Source: Pseudobutyrivibrio sp. (GTDB lineage: Bacteria; Bacillota; Clostridia; Lachnospirales; Lachnospiraceae). From it: 38,018 nt of DNA. The translations under genes and the position numbers were made by a program. The stretch is taken from the NCBI GenBank assembly GCA_024681435.1, contig JAILAV010000111.1, forward strand, positions 1-38,018. The letters are read 5' to 3'. Shown piece by piece: positions 8,122 to 17,378 of the stretch. The first letter of the stretch is position 1. Each line of letters begins with the position of its first letter. A model generated the notes under the pieces. It ran no database searches. It saw only the letters and a program-made list of their open reading frames with translations, and was not told where the DNA came from.

Positions 8122-8838
8122 ATGGGAGCTTTTTTAGAAATACTGGACAATGTGAAATGTGCAGTAAAGGATTTAGTTAAGAATCCAAATTTTAAAAGAT
8201 GGGTTATTGAATTATCGGTAGCACTTGTGGTTGGTATTTTGGCTGGTTCAATCACATTTAATGTTATGAGCAAAGGCGATAAGAGCCTTAAGATTAGCAG
8301 TAAAAGTGAAGAGACTATAGAAGACGAGCAAGTGGCAAGCACAGGGGAAGCTAGTACTGAAGAAGAGCAGACAGGTGATACTGAGGAAGACTATTCAAAT
8401 GTAGTAATCACAGTTACAGATCCTACCAGCTATGCAGCCGGTGTTTCTGATTGGTCGGCTGAGGAAATTGATGCAGCAATTTCTGAGAGAAAAGGATATC
8501 TTGAAAATAATAAATATTGGCCAGCAGTATCTTCATATTGGGAGAGTTCAAGAGGTGTTACTGATAACTCCTGCTATTGCTCTTACCTTTTTGATACAGC
8601 AGGTAAGGTATACACAGCAGATGAATTTAATGGTGTCCCTGCAGAAGTAATTCACGTTGCTAAGAATGAAATTTATGCAAGACATGGATATTCATTCAAG
8701 GACGCAGAAATCTATAATTACTTCATGGGACAGATTTGGTATACACCATCTGTTATGCCAGCAGATTTTAGTGAAGAAATATTTACAGAGACAGAAGTAA
8801 AGAATTTGGATTTACTGAATTCAATAGATACAATGTAA
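8122..8838 (+). CDS. YARHG domain membrane protein
   Basis: 238 residues. One transmembrane segment at about residues 29-50 (ELSVALVVGILAGSITFNVM) is preceded by a basic cytoplasmic head, so the C-terminal part is outside. An acidic Ser/Glu/Thr linker (about 55-100) leads to a C-terminal YARHG domain with EIYARHGYSF around Y185 and the usual W-Y-x-P continuation. YARHG domains are extracellular and of unknown function, common in Firmicutes envelope proteins. Ribosome site AAAGGGTGG precedes ATG 8122. A TTGTAA/TATGATAGAAT region at 8044-8074 could be its promoter, but the spacing is poor. The TSCPD and tyrosine phosphatase genes follow closely. Confidence 0.85.
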   Translation: MGAFLEILDNVKCAVKDLVKNPNFKRWVIELSVALVVGILAGSITFNVMSKGDKSLKISSKSEETIEDEQVASTGEASTEEEQTGDTEEDYSNVVITVTDPTSYAAGVSDWSAEEIDAAISERKGYLENNKYWPAVSSYWESSRGVTDNSCYCSYLFDTAGKVYTADEFNGVPAEVIHVAKNEIYARHGYSFKDAEIYNYFMGQIWYTPSVMPADFSEEIFTETEVKNLDLLNSIDTM

Positions 8839-8850
8839 TAAGGAGTTAAA

Positions 8851-9105
8851 ATGGAAAAGTACAGTTATATTCCAAAGGGCGTATGCGCTCGTAAGATTGA
8901 CTTTGAGATGGAGGATGGCAAGCTTTACAACGTGAAGTTTACAGGCGGATGCGCTGGCAACACAGCAGCAATTAGCAAACTTCTCGAAGGAGCCGATGCA
9001 GCTCACACAGTTGAGGTTCTCAAAGGAAACCTTTGTGGATTTAAGGGAACAAGTTGCGCAGACCAGTTGGCTCTTGGAATAGAGCAGGCAATAGGGGCTA
9101 AATAA
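8851..9105 (+). CDS. TSCPD domain protein (TIGR03905 family)
   Basis: 84 residues. TSCPD proteins are short versions of the domain at the C-terminus of vitamin B12-dependent ribonucleotide reductases. Visible hallmarks are a conserved GVC, FTGGCAGNT, LCGFKGTSCADQLA and a helical end. The four cysteines fit metal binding. The stand-alone form has no established function. AAGGAG lies at proper spacing before ATG 8851, and the stop codon overlaps the start of the tyrosine phosphatase gene by one base (TAATG), so the two are translationally coupled. Confidence 0.9.
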   Translation: MEKYSYIPKGVCARKIDFEMEDGKLYNVKFTGGCAGNTAAISKLLEGADAAHTVEVLKGNLCGFKGTSCADQLALGIEQAIGAK

Positions 9106-9557
9106 TGAAGAAAATATTATTTGTTTGCCATGGTTCAATATGCCGCTCGCCTATGGCTAAATATGTATTACAGGATATAGTTGATAAAAGAGGGATTTCT
9201 AAGGATTTCTATATTGATTGTGCAGCTATGACTTATGAGGAGATAGGCAATCCTGTTTATCCACCAGTAAGAGAGCTTTTAAACAGTAAAGGTATTGATT
9301 GTAGCGGGTATGGAGCTAGACATATCAAAAAAGATGAATATAGAGATTTCGACTATATTATTGGAATGGATGCTGAGAACATGAGGGACTTGGCATACGA
9401 GTTTGGAAAAGACAAAGATGATAAGATTTACAGACTTTTAGATTTTACCGATAGACCTCGAGATATTGATGACCCATGGTATACAAGAAAGTTTGATGTA
9501 TGCTACGAGGATGTGTTAAGAGGATGCGAGGGATTATTGAAGCATCTTGGATATTAA
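9105..9557 (+). CDS. Low-molecular-weight protein-tyrosine phosphatase
   Basis: 150 residues, the standard LMW-PTP size. The N-terminal phosphate loop C8-H-G-S-I-C-R14-S is the C-x5-R-S signature, and the DDPWY stretch near residue 122 supplies the general-acid aspartate followed by Pro. In bacteria these enzymes dephosphorylate tyrosine kinases of exopolysaccharide synthesis or, in some cases, arginine phosphate. The tyrosine after the DPW motif is typical of the tyrosine-phosphatase branch. No BY-kinase is in the window, so the target is unknown. The start overlaps the previous stop by one base, and a strong terminator follows. Confidence 0.93.
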   Translation: MKKILFVCHGSICRSPMAKYVLQDIVDKRGISKDFYIDCAAMTYEEIGNPVYPPVRELLNSKGIDCSGYGARHIKKDEYRDFDYIIGMDAENMRDLAYEFGKDKDDKIYRLLDFTDRPRDIDDPWYTRKFDVCYEDVLRGCEGLLKHLGY

Positions 9558-9561
9558 AAAG

Positions 9562-9598
9562 AAAGGAACTGAAGCCGACTGGCGACAGTTCCTTTAAT
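9562..9598. terminator. Terminator between the tyrosine phosphatase and GH25 genes
   Basis: A perfect 10-bp stem AAAGGAACTG / CAGTTCCTTT (9562-9571, 9586-9595) has a small GCC/GGC helix inside the loop and A/T flanks on both sides. It separates convergent genes and can serve both. Confidence 0.88.
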
Positions 9599-11194
9599 TT
9601 ATTCCACAACTTTTATATAACTACTTACACAATATAATATTTGTCCATTGTATTCAACACGAGACCAGCCGTATTCGTTGTTAACTCCGGTTCTGATTGC
9701 ATTTTGACCAGCCGAAAGAGTTGCAACAACAGTTGAATCTGCATCAGTAACACTTGGCTTAGAACGTAGATTTACCAACTCTTTTGCGGTAACAGTTTCA
9801 TTTACATCGATGAATTTAGTCTTAAATCCAGCAGGTACTTCTGGTTGGTGAGGCTCCTCAGCTACAGGGGCTTGTGCCTGAGTCTGAGCAGGAGCACTTA
9901 GGTCTGTTGTTAAGTAGCTAGAAACAGCATAGTATGTAGCACCATTATAGGAAACCCTTGACCATCCGCTGGAACTTGTACCTGTTCTTGTGGCTGTTTG
10001 ACCATTTTCAAGAGTAGCCTTTACAGTACTGTCAGCACCCTGACTTGGCTTATCTCTGAGATTTGTCTTACTTTTTGCAGTGACGGTCTCATTTGTATCA
10101 GTGAATTTCATTAATGCTTCCACATCTGCAGATGCTGTTTCACGAGCTGATGTGTCTTTTGCTGATTCTGTGCCATTATATCCAAAGTATGCCACATCAA
10201 CATCTACCTTTTTGCTGATTCCAGCAACAGTACCCTGATTTGTATATTGCCACATTGCACACTGGCCATCATAAGCAGGCCCATTTGCAATATTTGAAGT
10301 ATCTTGATTATACCAAGCCATCCAAATCTTATATTTCTTTTCGATTGAGGATGTATTCCACTTTGTATCACTGACAAGCTCATTTCTTGAGGCATAGAAA
10401 ATAGGAGTGTAGCCTGAATTATAAATCTGATTCAAGAAGGCCATTGCAATATTGCTTCTATCATCCTTTGAAAGACCGAACTGACGGCTTGTGTTATTTT
10501 CAAAGCCCTCACAGTTATATCCTACAGGATATGTTATTGGGTACTTAGCTATATAGTTTGTAACCCAGTTTGCTTCCTCCACTGCTTCTTCATTTGTAAC
10601 GGCAGTTGAAAAGAAATATGCCCCTATTTTAATTCCGTACTTCTCGGCCTCTTGCATGTTGAATTTTGCATTGGTGTCGGCTTTGATTTCTCCTGTGGTA
10701 GAATCACGATAACCTACACGTACCATTACAAAGTTAATACCTGCATTGGCAACCTGTGACCAATCAATTGTTCCCTGAAATTTAGAAACATCAATACCAT
10801 ATGTTATGGATGAGTTCTCACCAACATTGCTGGCTGATACTAAATCTGCAACATCAATAGCAGCACCACTTTCAACAGTGACTGTTGCTTGTGGGTCCGT
10901 AGATGATGATTCGCCGTCTTCAGATTCAACATCTATATTTGCCTCTGGATTATCATTTGCGGTCGTATCTTCTAAATTAGCCCCTACTTCTTCGGATACT
11001 TCTACTTCGGAAGCAACAGCACCGTCATCATCTTTTGTAAAATGCTTAACAATCAAAACCGCACCAGTAATTATAAGCACTAGGCATAAAGCCGATGATG
11101 CCAGTATTATTCTTCTTTTTATTATCATTCTTCTACGCCTGCGGGCTCTGCTGCTGGCTCGCTTGCGTCGAATTTCATCATATTCATTATTCAT
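9599..11194 (-). CDS. GH25 family lysozyme with membrane anchor and two SH3 domains
   Basis: 531 residues from ATG 11194, chosen because AAGGAG sits 8 bases before it; an in-frame TTG at 11218 lies upstream of that site. A very basic head (RRKRASSRARRRRR) precedes a transmembrane helix, followed by an acidic Ser/Thr linker to about residue 128. The GH25 muramidase domain (about 131-325) begins with YGIDVSKFQG (D135) and contains PVGYNCEGFEN with E229. Two C-terminal SH3b repeats follow, each starting with the ETVTAK motif. The enzyme should cleave the glycan strands of peptidoglycan at the cell surface. The usual acidic pair D-x-E reads N227-C-E229, so one acidic residue is replaced by Asn. 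The gene stands alone, facing away from the chemoreceptor gene. Confidence 0.92.
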   Translation of the reverse strand: MNNEYDEIRRKRASSRARRRRRMIIKRRIILASSALCLVLIITGAVLIVKHFTKDDDGAVASEVEVSEEVGANLEDTTANDNPEANIDVESEDGESSSTDPQATVTVESGAAIDVADLVSASNVGENSSITYGIDVSKFQGTIDWSQVANAGINFVMVRVGYRDSTTGEIKADTNAKFNMQEAEKYGIKIGAYFFSTAVTNEEAVEEANWVTNYIAKYPITYPVGYNCEGFENNTSRQFGLSKDDRSNIAMAFLNQIYNSGYTPIFYASRNELVSDTKWNTSSIEKKYKIWMAWYNQDTSNIANGPAYDGQCAMWQYTNQGTVAGISKKVDVDVAYFGYNGTESAKDTSARETASADVEALMKFTDTNETVTAKSKTNLRDKPSQGADSTVKATLENGQTATRTGTSSSGWSRVSYNGATYYAVSSYLTTDLSAPAQTQAQAPVAEEPHQPEVPAGFKTKFIDVNETVTAKELVNLRSKPSVTDADSTVVATLSAGQNAIRTGVNNEYGWSRVEYNGQILYCVSSYIKVVE

Positions 11195-11236
11195 ATCATC
11201 TTCTCCTTGTGACCTCAAAATTCAAAGCACAGAAGT

Positions 11237-11265
11237 ATTGTAGTATTATTTACACAATATAACAA
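11237..11265 (-). promoter_or_regulatory. Promoter of the GH25 gene
   Basis: On the minus strand, TTGTTA (11265-11260), 17-bp spacer, TACAAT (11242-11237), about 40 bases before the start codon. The GTATTGT sequence occurs twice around it (near 11235 and 11266), a possible regulator site. Confidence 0.5.
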
Positions 11266-11375
11266 GTATTGTCACTTTTCTTAAAATCAAAAGAAAAAAG
11301 GGGTTTTATCATGGCTTTAATAATAGTAAAATAAAGAAAAACTTAATATAGTCTTACTTACAAAGGAGTACGCGA

Positions 11376-13148
11376 ATGAAAAGGAGAAGTAGAAAAAAAT
11401 GTAATCTCAACGCTTTGCTTCTTGCGATTGTCGTTCCACTTATTGTTGCTATAATTGCCACCAATAGTTTTAACGCTTTCAGGCAAGACAAAATTATGAG
11501 AAACGATGAGGAAGTGTACTACAACATGCTTTACAAAATTAGTACTACTCTCATCAATGCAGACAGGGATTTTTACCAGGCACAACTTGCAGCAACTCAG
11601 TACACATCTTATTCCGCATACTTGAGTGCACAATCAATGTCAGACTATCTTGATGATGTTGAGACAAATTCACAGCAAGTTATCGAGGAACTTAATGAAG
11701 CAGCTTCTATGGCGCAGAAGGATGCTTATTTATGGGGGCAGCTCACTGGGGAAAGCGGCAAAACATTTTCACAGCTATATGACGATTTCATGGTTTGTTA
11801 TACCGAATGGCAGGGTGATTATGATGTAAAAGACGATGCCGGAAATTTCATTAAATGGATTAATGATTTTACAACAGCTCGTTCAATCTTGGCAGAGATG
11901 AATCAGATAGTTGAAAAATGGGCCGATGAACAAAGCACAGCAAACTTTAATAGTGTTAAATCATCTATTATGGTTTCTAGCACAGTGATTTTGGCAGTAG
12001 CTTTATTGCTTTTGGCATTTGCAATTTTCATCATCAAAAATATAAATAAAGACCTTAAGCAAATTAAAGAGTCTATTTACAAAATTACTGATGGTGATTT
12101 CGTAACTAAGATAAAACCAAACACATTCATTTCTGATTTTGAGGCAATTGGTACATCTCTTGAGACAATGCGTCACAACCTTCGAAATGCTTTAGTGCAG
12201 GTTATTGACCATGCAAATGATGTAAATAATAAAGCGGAAATTGCAAAAGATAGCTTATCTGCATCACACCATACTACAAACGATATTAGTTCTGCAGTTT
12301 ATGAAATTGCAGAAGGTGCAACGGCTATGGCACAGGATGTTTCAACCACATCTTCTATTACTGCAACAATCGGAGATGCTGTTGATAATGTTTTAGAGTC
12401 AGCTAATAAGAACTTGGACAATGGCCAGGCTGTCTATAAAGAATCGGCTAAGCTTAAAGAACAGCTTGAGCAGATTAAGATTCAGGATCAGAATACAGAT
12501 TCAATTGCTGGTGAGGTGGCAAATTCAGTTGGCGAAACAGCTAATGTTGTATCTCAGATTTCTGCGGCTGCTGAAGGAATTATTAATATTTCTAGCCAGA
12601 CTAACTTGCTTGCCCTTAACGCTTCTATCGAAGCTGCGCGCGCAGGAGAAGCAGGAAAGGGATTTGCAGTAGTTGCTGATAATATCAAAAACCTTGCTGA
12701 AGAAACAAATAATCTTGCTGGAGAAATTACTGGTATGCTTGCAACTATCACCCAGTACTCTGACAAGAATAAAAAGCTTGCAGAAGAAATCAAAACTGCA
12801 ACTGCAAATGAGGCTACAGCTTTAGAAGATATGAGCGATACATTTGATGAGATGCTCAAGCTTCTTCAGGATTCAGAATCAGGGAATAAGCAGATTGTTG
12901 AACTGGTTAATAATGTTAATACTGGAAAGAATAATATTCTTCGTTCAGTTGATTCATTGTCAGCTATCTCTCAGCAGAATGCAGCTTCTACACAGGAGAC
13001 AAGCGCATCATTAACACAGCTTGATACCAACATGAACACAGTTGTTGAACAAGCAAATGAATTACAGCAGATTGCTGGAGCGCTTACAGAAAATGTTCGA
13101 TTCTTTAGAGTTGAATTACCAGAGACAGAAAACGAAATTGTTGAATAA
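11376..13148 (+). CDS. Methyl-accepting chemotaxis protein
   Basis: 590 residues with classic transmembrane chemoreceptor topology: basic N-terminus, TM1 at about 11-30, extracytoplasmic helical ligand domain 35-194 (probably four-helix bundle), TM2 at about 195-218, HAMP 219-275, then a long coiled coil. The highly conserved hairpin tip lies near residues 395-445 ([20 protein letters not shown], then [18 protein letters not shown]). It should pass ligand signals to CheA/CheW. The ligand is unknown, and no che or flagellar genes are in the window, so it is an orphan receptor. Ribosome site AAAGGAG precedes ATG 11376. A motility sigma factor (GCCGATAA type) promoter was not found upstream. It is followed by a strong terminator. 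Confidence 0.96.
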   Translation: MKRRSRKKCNLNALLLAIVVPLIVAIIATNSFNAFRQDKIMRNDEEVYYNMLYKISTTLINADRDFYQAQLAATQYTSYSAYLSAQSMSDYLDDVETNSQQVIEELNEAASMAQKDAYLWGQLTGESGKTFSQLYDDFMVCYTEWQGDYDVKDDAGNFIKWINDFTTARSILAEMNQIVEKWADEQSTANFNSVKSSIMVSSTVILAVALLLLAFAIFIIKNINKDLKQIKESIYKITDGDFVTKIKPNTFISDFEAIGTSLETMRHNLRNALVQVIDHANDVNNKAEIAKDSLSASHHTTNDISSAVYEIAEGATAMAQDVSTTSSITATIGDAVDNVLESANKNLDNGQAVYKESAKLKEQLEQIKIQDQNTDSIAGEVANSVGETANVVSQISAAAEGIINISSQTNLLALNASIEAARAGEAGKGFAVVADNIKNLAEETNNLAGEITGMLATITQYSDKNKKLAEEIKTATANEATALEDMSDTFDEMLKLLQDSESGNKQIVELVNNVNTGKNNILRSVDSLSAISQQNAASTQETSASLTQLDTNMNTVVEQANELQQIAGALTENVRFFRVELPETENEIVE

Positions 13149-13152
13149 AATT

Positions 13153-13190
13153 AAAGGGACTAAAGTCAATTGGCTTTAGTCCCTTTTCTA
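13153..13190. terminator. Terminator between the chemoreceptor and FIST-GGDEF genes
   Basis: A perfect 13-bp stem AAAGGGACTAAAG / CTTTAGTCCCTTT (13153-13165, 13174-13186) with an 8-nt loop and flanking A and T runs lies between convergent genes. Confidence 0.92.
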
Positions 13191-13197
13191 AATTCTC

Positions 13198-14958
13198 TTA
13201 TTTCAAAACTACTTTATTTCGTCCGGTTTCTTTAGCTGTGTAGAGATTATCATCAGCTCGTTTTACTAAAGATTCTAATGTATCTTCAGGTCTTGCCATT
13301 GTGGCACCTATACTGATTGTAAGGTGTTTTACTGTGAGAAAACAAACTTCGTCAACTGTTTTTCTAATGGATTCAGCAAATTCAAAAAGCTCATTTTCAT
13401 TGTCTGCTGGAGCAAGATAGATGAATTCTTCGCCGCCCCATCTACCGAAGACATGTCCTGGTTTGAGTTTTTCGCGAATAAGATTAACCACAGCAAGTAG
13501 CACATTATCTCCAATATCATGACCATAAGTATCATTAACATTTTTGAAATGATCTATATCAATAAACAGCAAACCAAAAGGTTTCTCTTGATCTTGAAAA
13601 TCAATGTGTTCTTCAAGTTTTCGCTCCAACTCCCAACGATTATATATTTTGGTGAGCTGATCCGTAAATGCGATATTCTCCAGTTCATGATTTAATTTAT
13701 CAAGCTCCTGAGAAGTGCTTTCCAAAAATGCCAATATTCGTTCGACAAACGGTATAGGCTTATTTTCATCATATGATGAATCTTCTTCGGTTGGCTCAAA
13801 AGTTCTGCATTCAATAATTCTATCATCTGCATCACTGTCTTCAGTTAAACCTATAGTAACAAGGGAACTATTTAAATCTGCACCTTTTCCTTCAGGCGTA
13901 ATAAAGATTTCTGCATAGCCTGTAACGGATGAAAGGTTTGGATATATATCTGAAAATAGAGCAAGTTCCTTTAGAAAGTCATGCATTAAAAAACGCATTC
14001 TGTTTCCACACTCAAAAACATAAACGGCCTGTGGGTTGAAAGTGGATAAATCTGACGCAGATTGTTTAGATAACGAACAAAGAACGTCTTTATCTCCAAA
14101 TGAAAGTTTAAACCTATCTCCCTTTTTTATACCAGAAGTAAAAACTATACTGCCGTCTTCTCTGTAAGAGGCAGGAACTCTGGCTATCTTGAGACAATCC
14201 CTTTCAATGATAATTGGGAATTCGCAAACATTTTCAAAGAAATATTTATCAGGTTTTACCTTTAAATATTTTGAATATATATCAGTGGCAGGTCTGCCGT
14301 CTATTTTCGAAAGGATGTAATCACCGTGAGTTTCTGTTGCAACCATTTCGACTCCTATTGGTTGCCAGCCTAGATTGTTATCCATGTATATTCTTAATGA
14401 TTTGCTAGCAAATGCTACAACAACGAATGCGTTAGTGTACACCTTTTTTCCATATACGTGGGCTGTATTATTTTTATCAACGCTTCTGCCGGCTTTGGCA
14501 CCAAATTTAGCGACGCTGTGATGATTAAATTCAAACATAAAGTTATCTACAGCAATAGATGTGGTGGCATAGAAAATCTGCATACATTTAAGATTCTCTA
14601 TTCCATCAAGGGCCTCATTCATAACTCGACCTGCTACAAAGGCTGTAGTTGTATCCATATCAAATTCATATTGATAGAGTTTTGTATCTTTGAAGAAAGA
14701 TATAGAAAGCAAAACAGGATACTGGCTTATATCAAGAGCATTGCCTGCAAGGTTTGCGGATGTTAGTCCAGTTAAGCAAGCTTCAGGACATGCCTTATTT
14801 ATTGTTTTTACCATCAAATCCTCATCTATATCTATTCGAGGATTATATAATTGCATCAAAATGCCAGAGGCAGATTTGTATATAGTCTCTCCTTTGATAT
14901 CTCTAAGGAGAGTTTCTAATTCATTTTGATTATTAAAGTAGAAAGTTTTTTGAACCAT
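13198..14958 (-). CDS. FIST-GGDEF diguanylate cyclase
   Basis: 586 residues, no signal peptide or membrane segment. The first ~380 residues match the FIST sensor module (FIST_N followed by FIST_C), thought to bind small ligands such as amino acids. A short helical linker (about 395-425, LAFLESTSQELDKLNHELEN) leads to a GGDEF domain with FTDQLTKIYNRWELERKLEEH, DIDHFKNVNDTYGHDIGD and the catalytic GGEEF at 508-512. It should make cyclic di-GMP from GTP. The inhibitory I-site (RxxD before the active motif) reads KPGH and is probably absent, so product inhibition may be lost. Start ATG 14958 follows GGAGG. The ligand is not known. Confidence 0.93.
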   Translation of the reverse strand: MVQKTFYFNNQNELETLLRDIKGETIYKSASGILMQLYNPRIDIDEDLMVKTINKACPEACLTGLTSANLAGNALDISQYPVLLSISFFKDTKLYQYEFDMDTTTAFVAGRVMNEALDGIENLKCMQIFYATTSIAVDNFMFEFNHHSVAKFGAKAGRSVDKNNTAHVYGKKVYTNAFVVVAFASKSLRIYMDNNLGWQPIGVEMVATETHGDYILSKIDGRPATDIYSKYLKVKPDKYFFENVCEFPIIIERDCLKIARVPASYREDGSIVFTSGIKKGDRFKLSFGDKDVLCSLSKQSASDLSTFNPQAVYVFECGNRMRFLMHDFLKELALFSDIYPNLSSVTGYAEIFITPEGKGADLNSSLVTIGLTEDSDADDRIIECRTFEPTEEDSSYDENKPIPFVERILAFLESTSQELDKLNHELENIAFTDQLTKIYNRWELERKLEEHIDFQDQEKPFGLLFIDIDHFKNVNDTYGHDIGDNVLLAVVNLIREKLKPGHVFGRWGGEEFIYLAPADNENELFEFAESIRKTVDEVCFLTVKHLTISIGATMARPEDTLESLVKRADDNLYTAKETGRNKVVLK

Positions 14959-15060
14959 AAAACCTCCATATTAATGAGTTGTGCACTATTAATTTTATTA
15001 AAACACATAGAAGGCGGATTGTGTACATTTTCACAGAAAAATCAAAATAAGTAATATTAC

Positions 15061-15080
15061 AGACAGGTGTACAACTGTCT
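15061..15080. promoter_or_regulatory. Candidate NiaR operator upstream of nadA
   Basis: AGACAGGTGTACAACTGTCT is a 20-bp palindrome with a single mismatched pair. It abuts and overlaps the first base of the -35 box. NiaR, the niacin-responsive repressor, is encoded as the fourth gene of this operon, so autoregulated repression is the natural reading. Assignment to NiaR is inferred from context. Confidence 0.72.
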
Positions 15081-15108
15081 TGTCAGTAGAAAAGACATAT
15101 GATATACT
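15080..15108 (+). promoter_or_regulatory. Promoter of nadABC-niaR
   Basis: TTGTCA (15080-15085), 17-bp spacer, TATACT (15103-15108), with the palindromic operator immediately upstream. The remaining upstream bases back to 14959 are AT-rich and show no further feature that I can support. Confidence 0.75.
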
Positions 15109-15153
15109 TTCTGTCAACCAATTGTGGTTTGCTAAAAGGAGAATAGTAATTTT

Positions 15154-16062
15154 ATGAATGAAATTGTAGAGGAAATACTCAGGTTAAAGAAGGAAAAGAA
15201 TGCTGTAATTCTTGCCCACTATTATGTTAACGATGAGGTTCAGGCAATAGCTGATTATATTGGTGACAGTTACTATCTGGCAAAGGTAGCTGTTGATTTG
15301 AAGGAAAGCACTATTGTATTTGCCGGAGTTAAATTCATGGGAGAATCTGCAAAGATTCTTAATCCTGAAAAGACAGTTCTTATGCCCGATGAAAAGGCAG
15401 ACTGCCCAATGGCTCACATGGCGGAAGTTGAGAGAATTCAGCAAGTAAGAGAAGAGTACGAAGACCTTGCTGTGGTGTGCTATATCAACTCCACAGCAGA
15501 GTTGAAGATGCATTCCGATGTGTGTGTAACATCTTCCAATGCCATGAAGATAGTCAAGTCATTGCCTAATAAAAACATTTTCTTTATACCAGATGAAAAT
15601 CTAGGACGATACATTGCAAGTAAAGTGCCTGAGAAGAATTTCATATTTAACGATGGATATTGTCACGTTCATAAGGCGGTAACAGCAGATATGATAAAGC
15701 GTGCAAAGGAATCACATCCTGATGCGGAGGTTTTAATTCACCCAGAATGTACACTAGAAGTTTTGGAACTGGCAGATTATATCGGAAGCACATCTGGAAT
15801 TATCGATTATGCAACAGCATCTGATAAAAAGGAGTTCATTATTTCTACTGAGCTTGGAGTTTTATATCAGCTGAAGCAGAATAATCCGGAGAAAACATTT
15901 TATTCTGCCGGATCAGTACAGATTTGCCCTAACATGAAAAAGGTTACTTTAGAAAAGGTTCGCAATTGTCTTCGTGATGGTAGCGGTGTAGTAGAAGTAA
16001 GTGATGAAAAACGACAGAAGTCTCTCATTCCATTAAAGAGAATGTTGGAGCTTGCAAAATAG
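15154..16062 (+). CDS. nadA: Quinolinate synthase
   Basis: 302 residues. NadA condenses iminoaspartate with dihydroxyacetone phosphate to quinolinate on a [4Fe-4S] cluster. Family marks are AHYYVNDEVQAIADYIGDSYYLAK near the start, INSTAELK, FIPDENLG, HPEC and STSGI, plus three well-spaced cysteines that can bind the cluster (in VVCYINSTA, HPECT and QICPNM). It is the first gene of the de novo NAD operon nadA-nadB-nadC-niaR. Start ATG 15154 has AAAGGAG about 12 bases upstream, a longer spacing than usual. The operon is preceded by a strong promoter and palindromic operator. Confidence 0.97.
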   Translation: MNEIVEEILRLKKEKNAVILAHYYVNDEVQAIADYIGDSYYLAKVAVDLKESTIVFAGVKFMGESAKILNPEKTVLMPDEKADCPMAHMAEVERIQQVREEYEDLAVVCYINSTAELKMHSDVCVTSSNAMKIVKSLPNKNIFFIPDENLGRYIASKVPEKNFIFNDGYCHVHKAVTADMIKRAKESHPDAEVLIHPECTLEVLELADYIGSTSGIIDYATASDKKEFIISTELGVLYQLKQNNPEKTFYSAGSVQICPNMKKVTLEKVRNCLRDGSGVVEVSDEKRQKSLIPLKRMLELAK

Positions 16063-16072
16063 AGGTTCGGTC

Positions 16073-17377
16073 ATGGATAGGAAATATGATGTAGTAATAG
16101 TTGGCACAGGCGTTGCAGGTTTGTTTTGCGCCTTAAGCCTTCCAAAGGATAAAAAGATATTATGTATTTCAAAAGATGCCCTAGACGGCTGTGATAGCTT
16201 TTTGGCCCAGGGTGGAATATGCATGCTTAGAGATGAAGCAGATTACGAGGCATATTTTAATGATACAATGCGAGCAGGTCATTATGAGAACAGAAAAGAA
16301 TCTGTGGAAATAATGATTCGCAGTTCTCAGGAAATCATAGCAGACCTTGAAGGCTATGGAGTGGAGTTTGAAAAGAAGAATGGGGAATTCGTATTTACGA
16401 AGGAAGGTGCCCATTCAAATAATAGAATTCTTTTCCATGCAGATATTACAGGGCGAGAGATCACAAGCAAGCTATTAGCCAGAGCCAAAGAACGAGACAA
16501 CATCACGCTAATGGCCCATACCACAATGGTAGATTGGGTATGTCACAACAATGTGTGTTATGGAATAGTTGTAGCAGATATGGATGGAAGGACAACAGCA
16601 ATTGAGGCAGGTGTAACAGTGCTTGCCTGCGGAGGCCTGGGTGGTGTTTATCCTCATTCAACAAACTATCGCCACATATCAGGAGATGCTTTAGCTCTTG
16701 CCATGTATCACAATGTGAAGCTAGAAAATTGTGATTATGTCCAGATTCATCCAACTACACTTTATACAAATATGGGTGGTAGAAGCTTTTTGATTTCAGA
16801 GTCTGTTCGCGGCGAAGGAGCATTGCTTAGAGACAAAAATGGCGAGAGATTTACAGATGAATTGCAGCCGCGAGATGTGGTTAGCAAAGCAATTTTTGAG
16901 AAGATGAAGGAACAGGGAACTGACCATGTATGGTTGGATTTTTCGCCTATTCCAGAAGAAGAAATACTAAATCATTTTCCAAATATTTATAACAAGTGCA
17001 AAGAAGCAGGCTATGATCCTCTAAAACAGTGGGTTCCTGTTGTGCCAGCGCAGCATTATTTCATGGGGGGAATATATGTTGATAAGGACAGCAAGACCAC
17101 TATGGAGCAGCTATATGCTGTAGGTGAAACTAGTTGCAACGGAGTTCATGGAAGAAATAGATTAGCTAGTAATTCACTGTTGGAGAGCCTGGTATTTGCT
17201 AAACGTGCTGCCGCCGACATTGCAGCAAAAAATCACTATAAAACAGCGGCAGATTTTGATAATCTATTAAACATGGATGGTTATGAGGATTTGCCAAGTA
17301 TCATGGAAAATTATCATGCCATGGTAGTAGGAGAAATAGAAAAAGAAGCAAGCATGCGTTCAAGGGAGGCTATATAA
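16073..17377 (+). CDS. nadB: L-aspartate oxidase
   Basis: 434 residues from ATG 16073, chosen because AGAGG precedes it by 7 bases; an earlier in-frame TTG overlaps nadA. NadB is a flavoprotein that oxidises L-aspartate to iminoaspartate for NadA. The FAD-binding VVIVGTGVAGLFCAL starts at about residue 6, FLAQGGICML is the second flavin contact, and the GVHGRNRLASNSLLESLVF stretch is the C-terminal FAD signature. At 434 residues it lacks the long C-terminal helical domain of the E. coli enzyme (about 540), as in other Clostridia. It starts 10 bases after nadA, and nadC begins 1 base after its stop. Confidence 0.96.
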   Translation: MDRKYDVVIVGTGVAGLFCALSLPKDKKILCISKDALDGCDSFLAQGGICMLRDEADYEAYFNDTMRAGHYENRKESVEIMIRSSQEIIADLEGYGVEFEKKNGEFVFTKEGAHSNNRILFHADITGREITSKLLARAKERDNITLMAHTTMVDWVCHNNVCYGIVVADMDGRTTAIEAGVTVLACGGLGGVYPHSTNYRHISGDALALAMYHNVKLENCDYVQIHPTTLYTNMGGRSFLISESVRGEGALLRDKNGERFTDELQPRDVVSKAIFEKMKEQGTDHVWLDFSPIPEEEILNHFPNIYNKCKEAGYDPLKQWVPVVPAQHYFMGGIYVDKDSKTTMEQLYAVGETSCNGVHGRNRLASNSLLESLVFAKRAAADIAAKNHYKTAADFDNLLNMDGYEDLPSIMENYHAMVVGEIEKEASMRSREAI

Positions 17378-17378
17378 A

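Noticed and set aside
14959-15060. Riboswitch in the nadA leader region
   Set aside because: The region is upstream of the promoter, AT-rich and without a stable conserved fold; control is explained by the operator.
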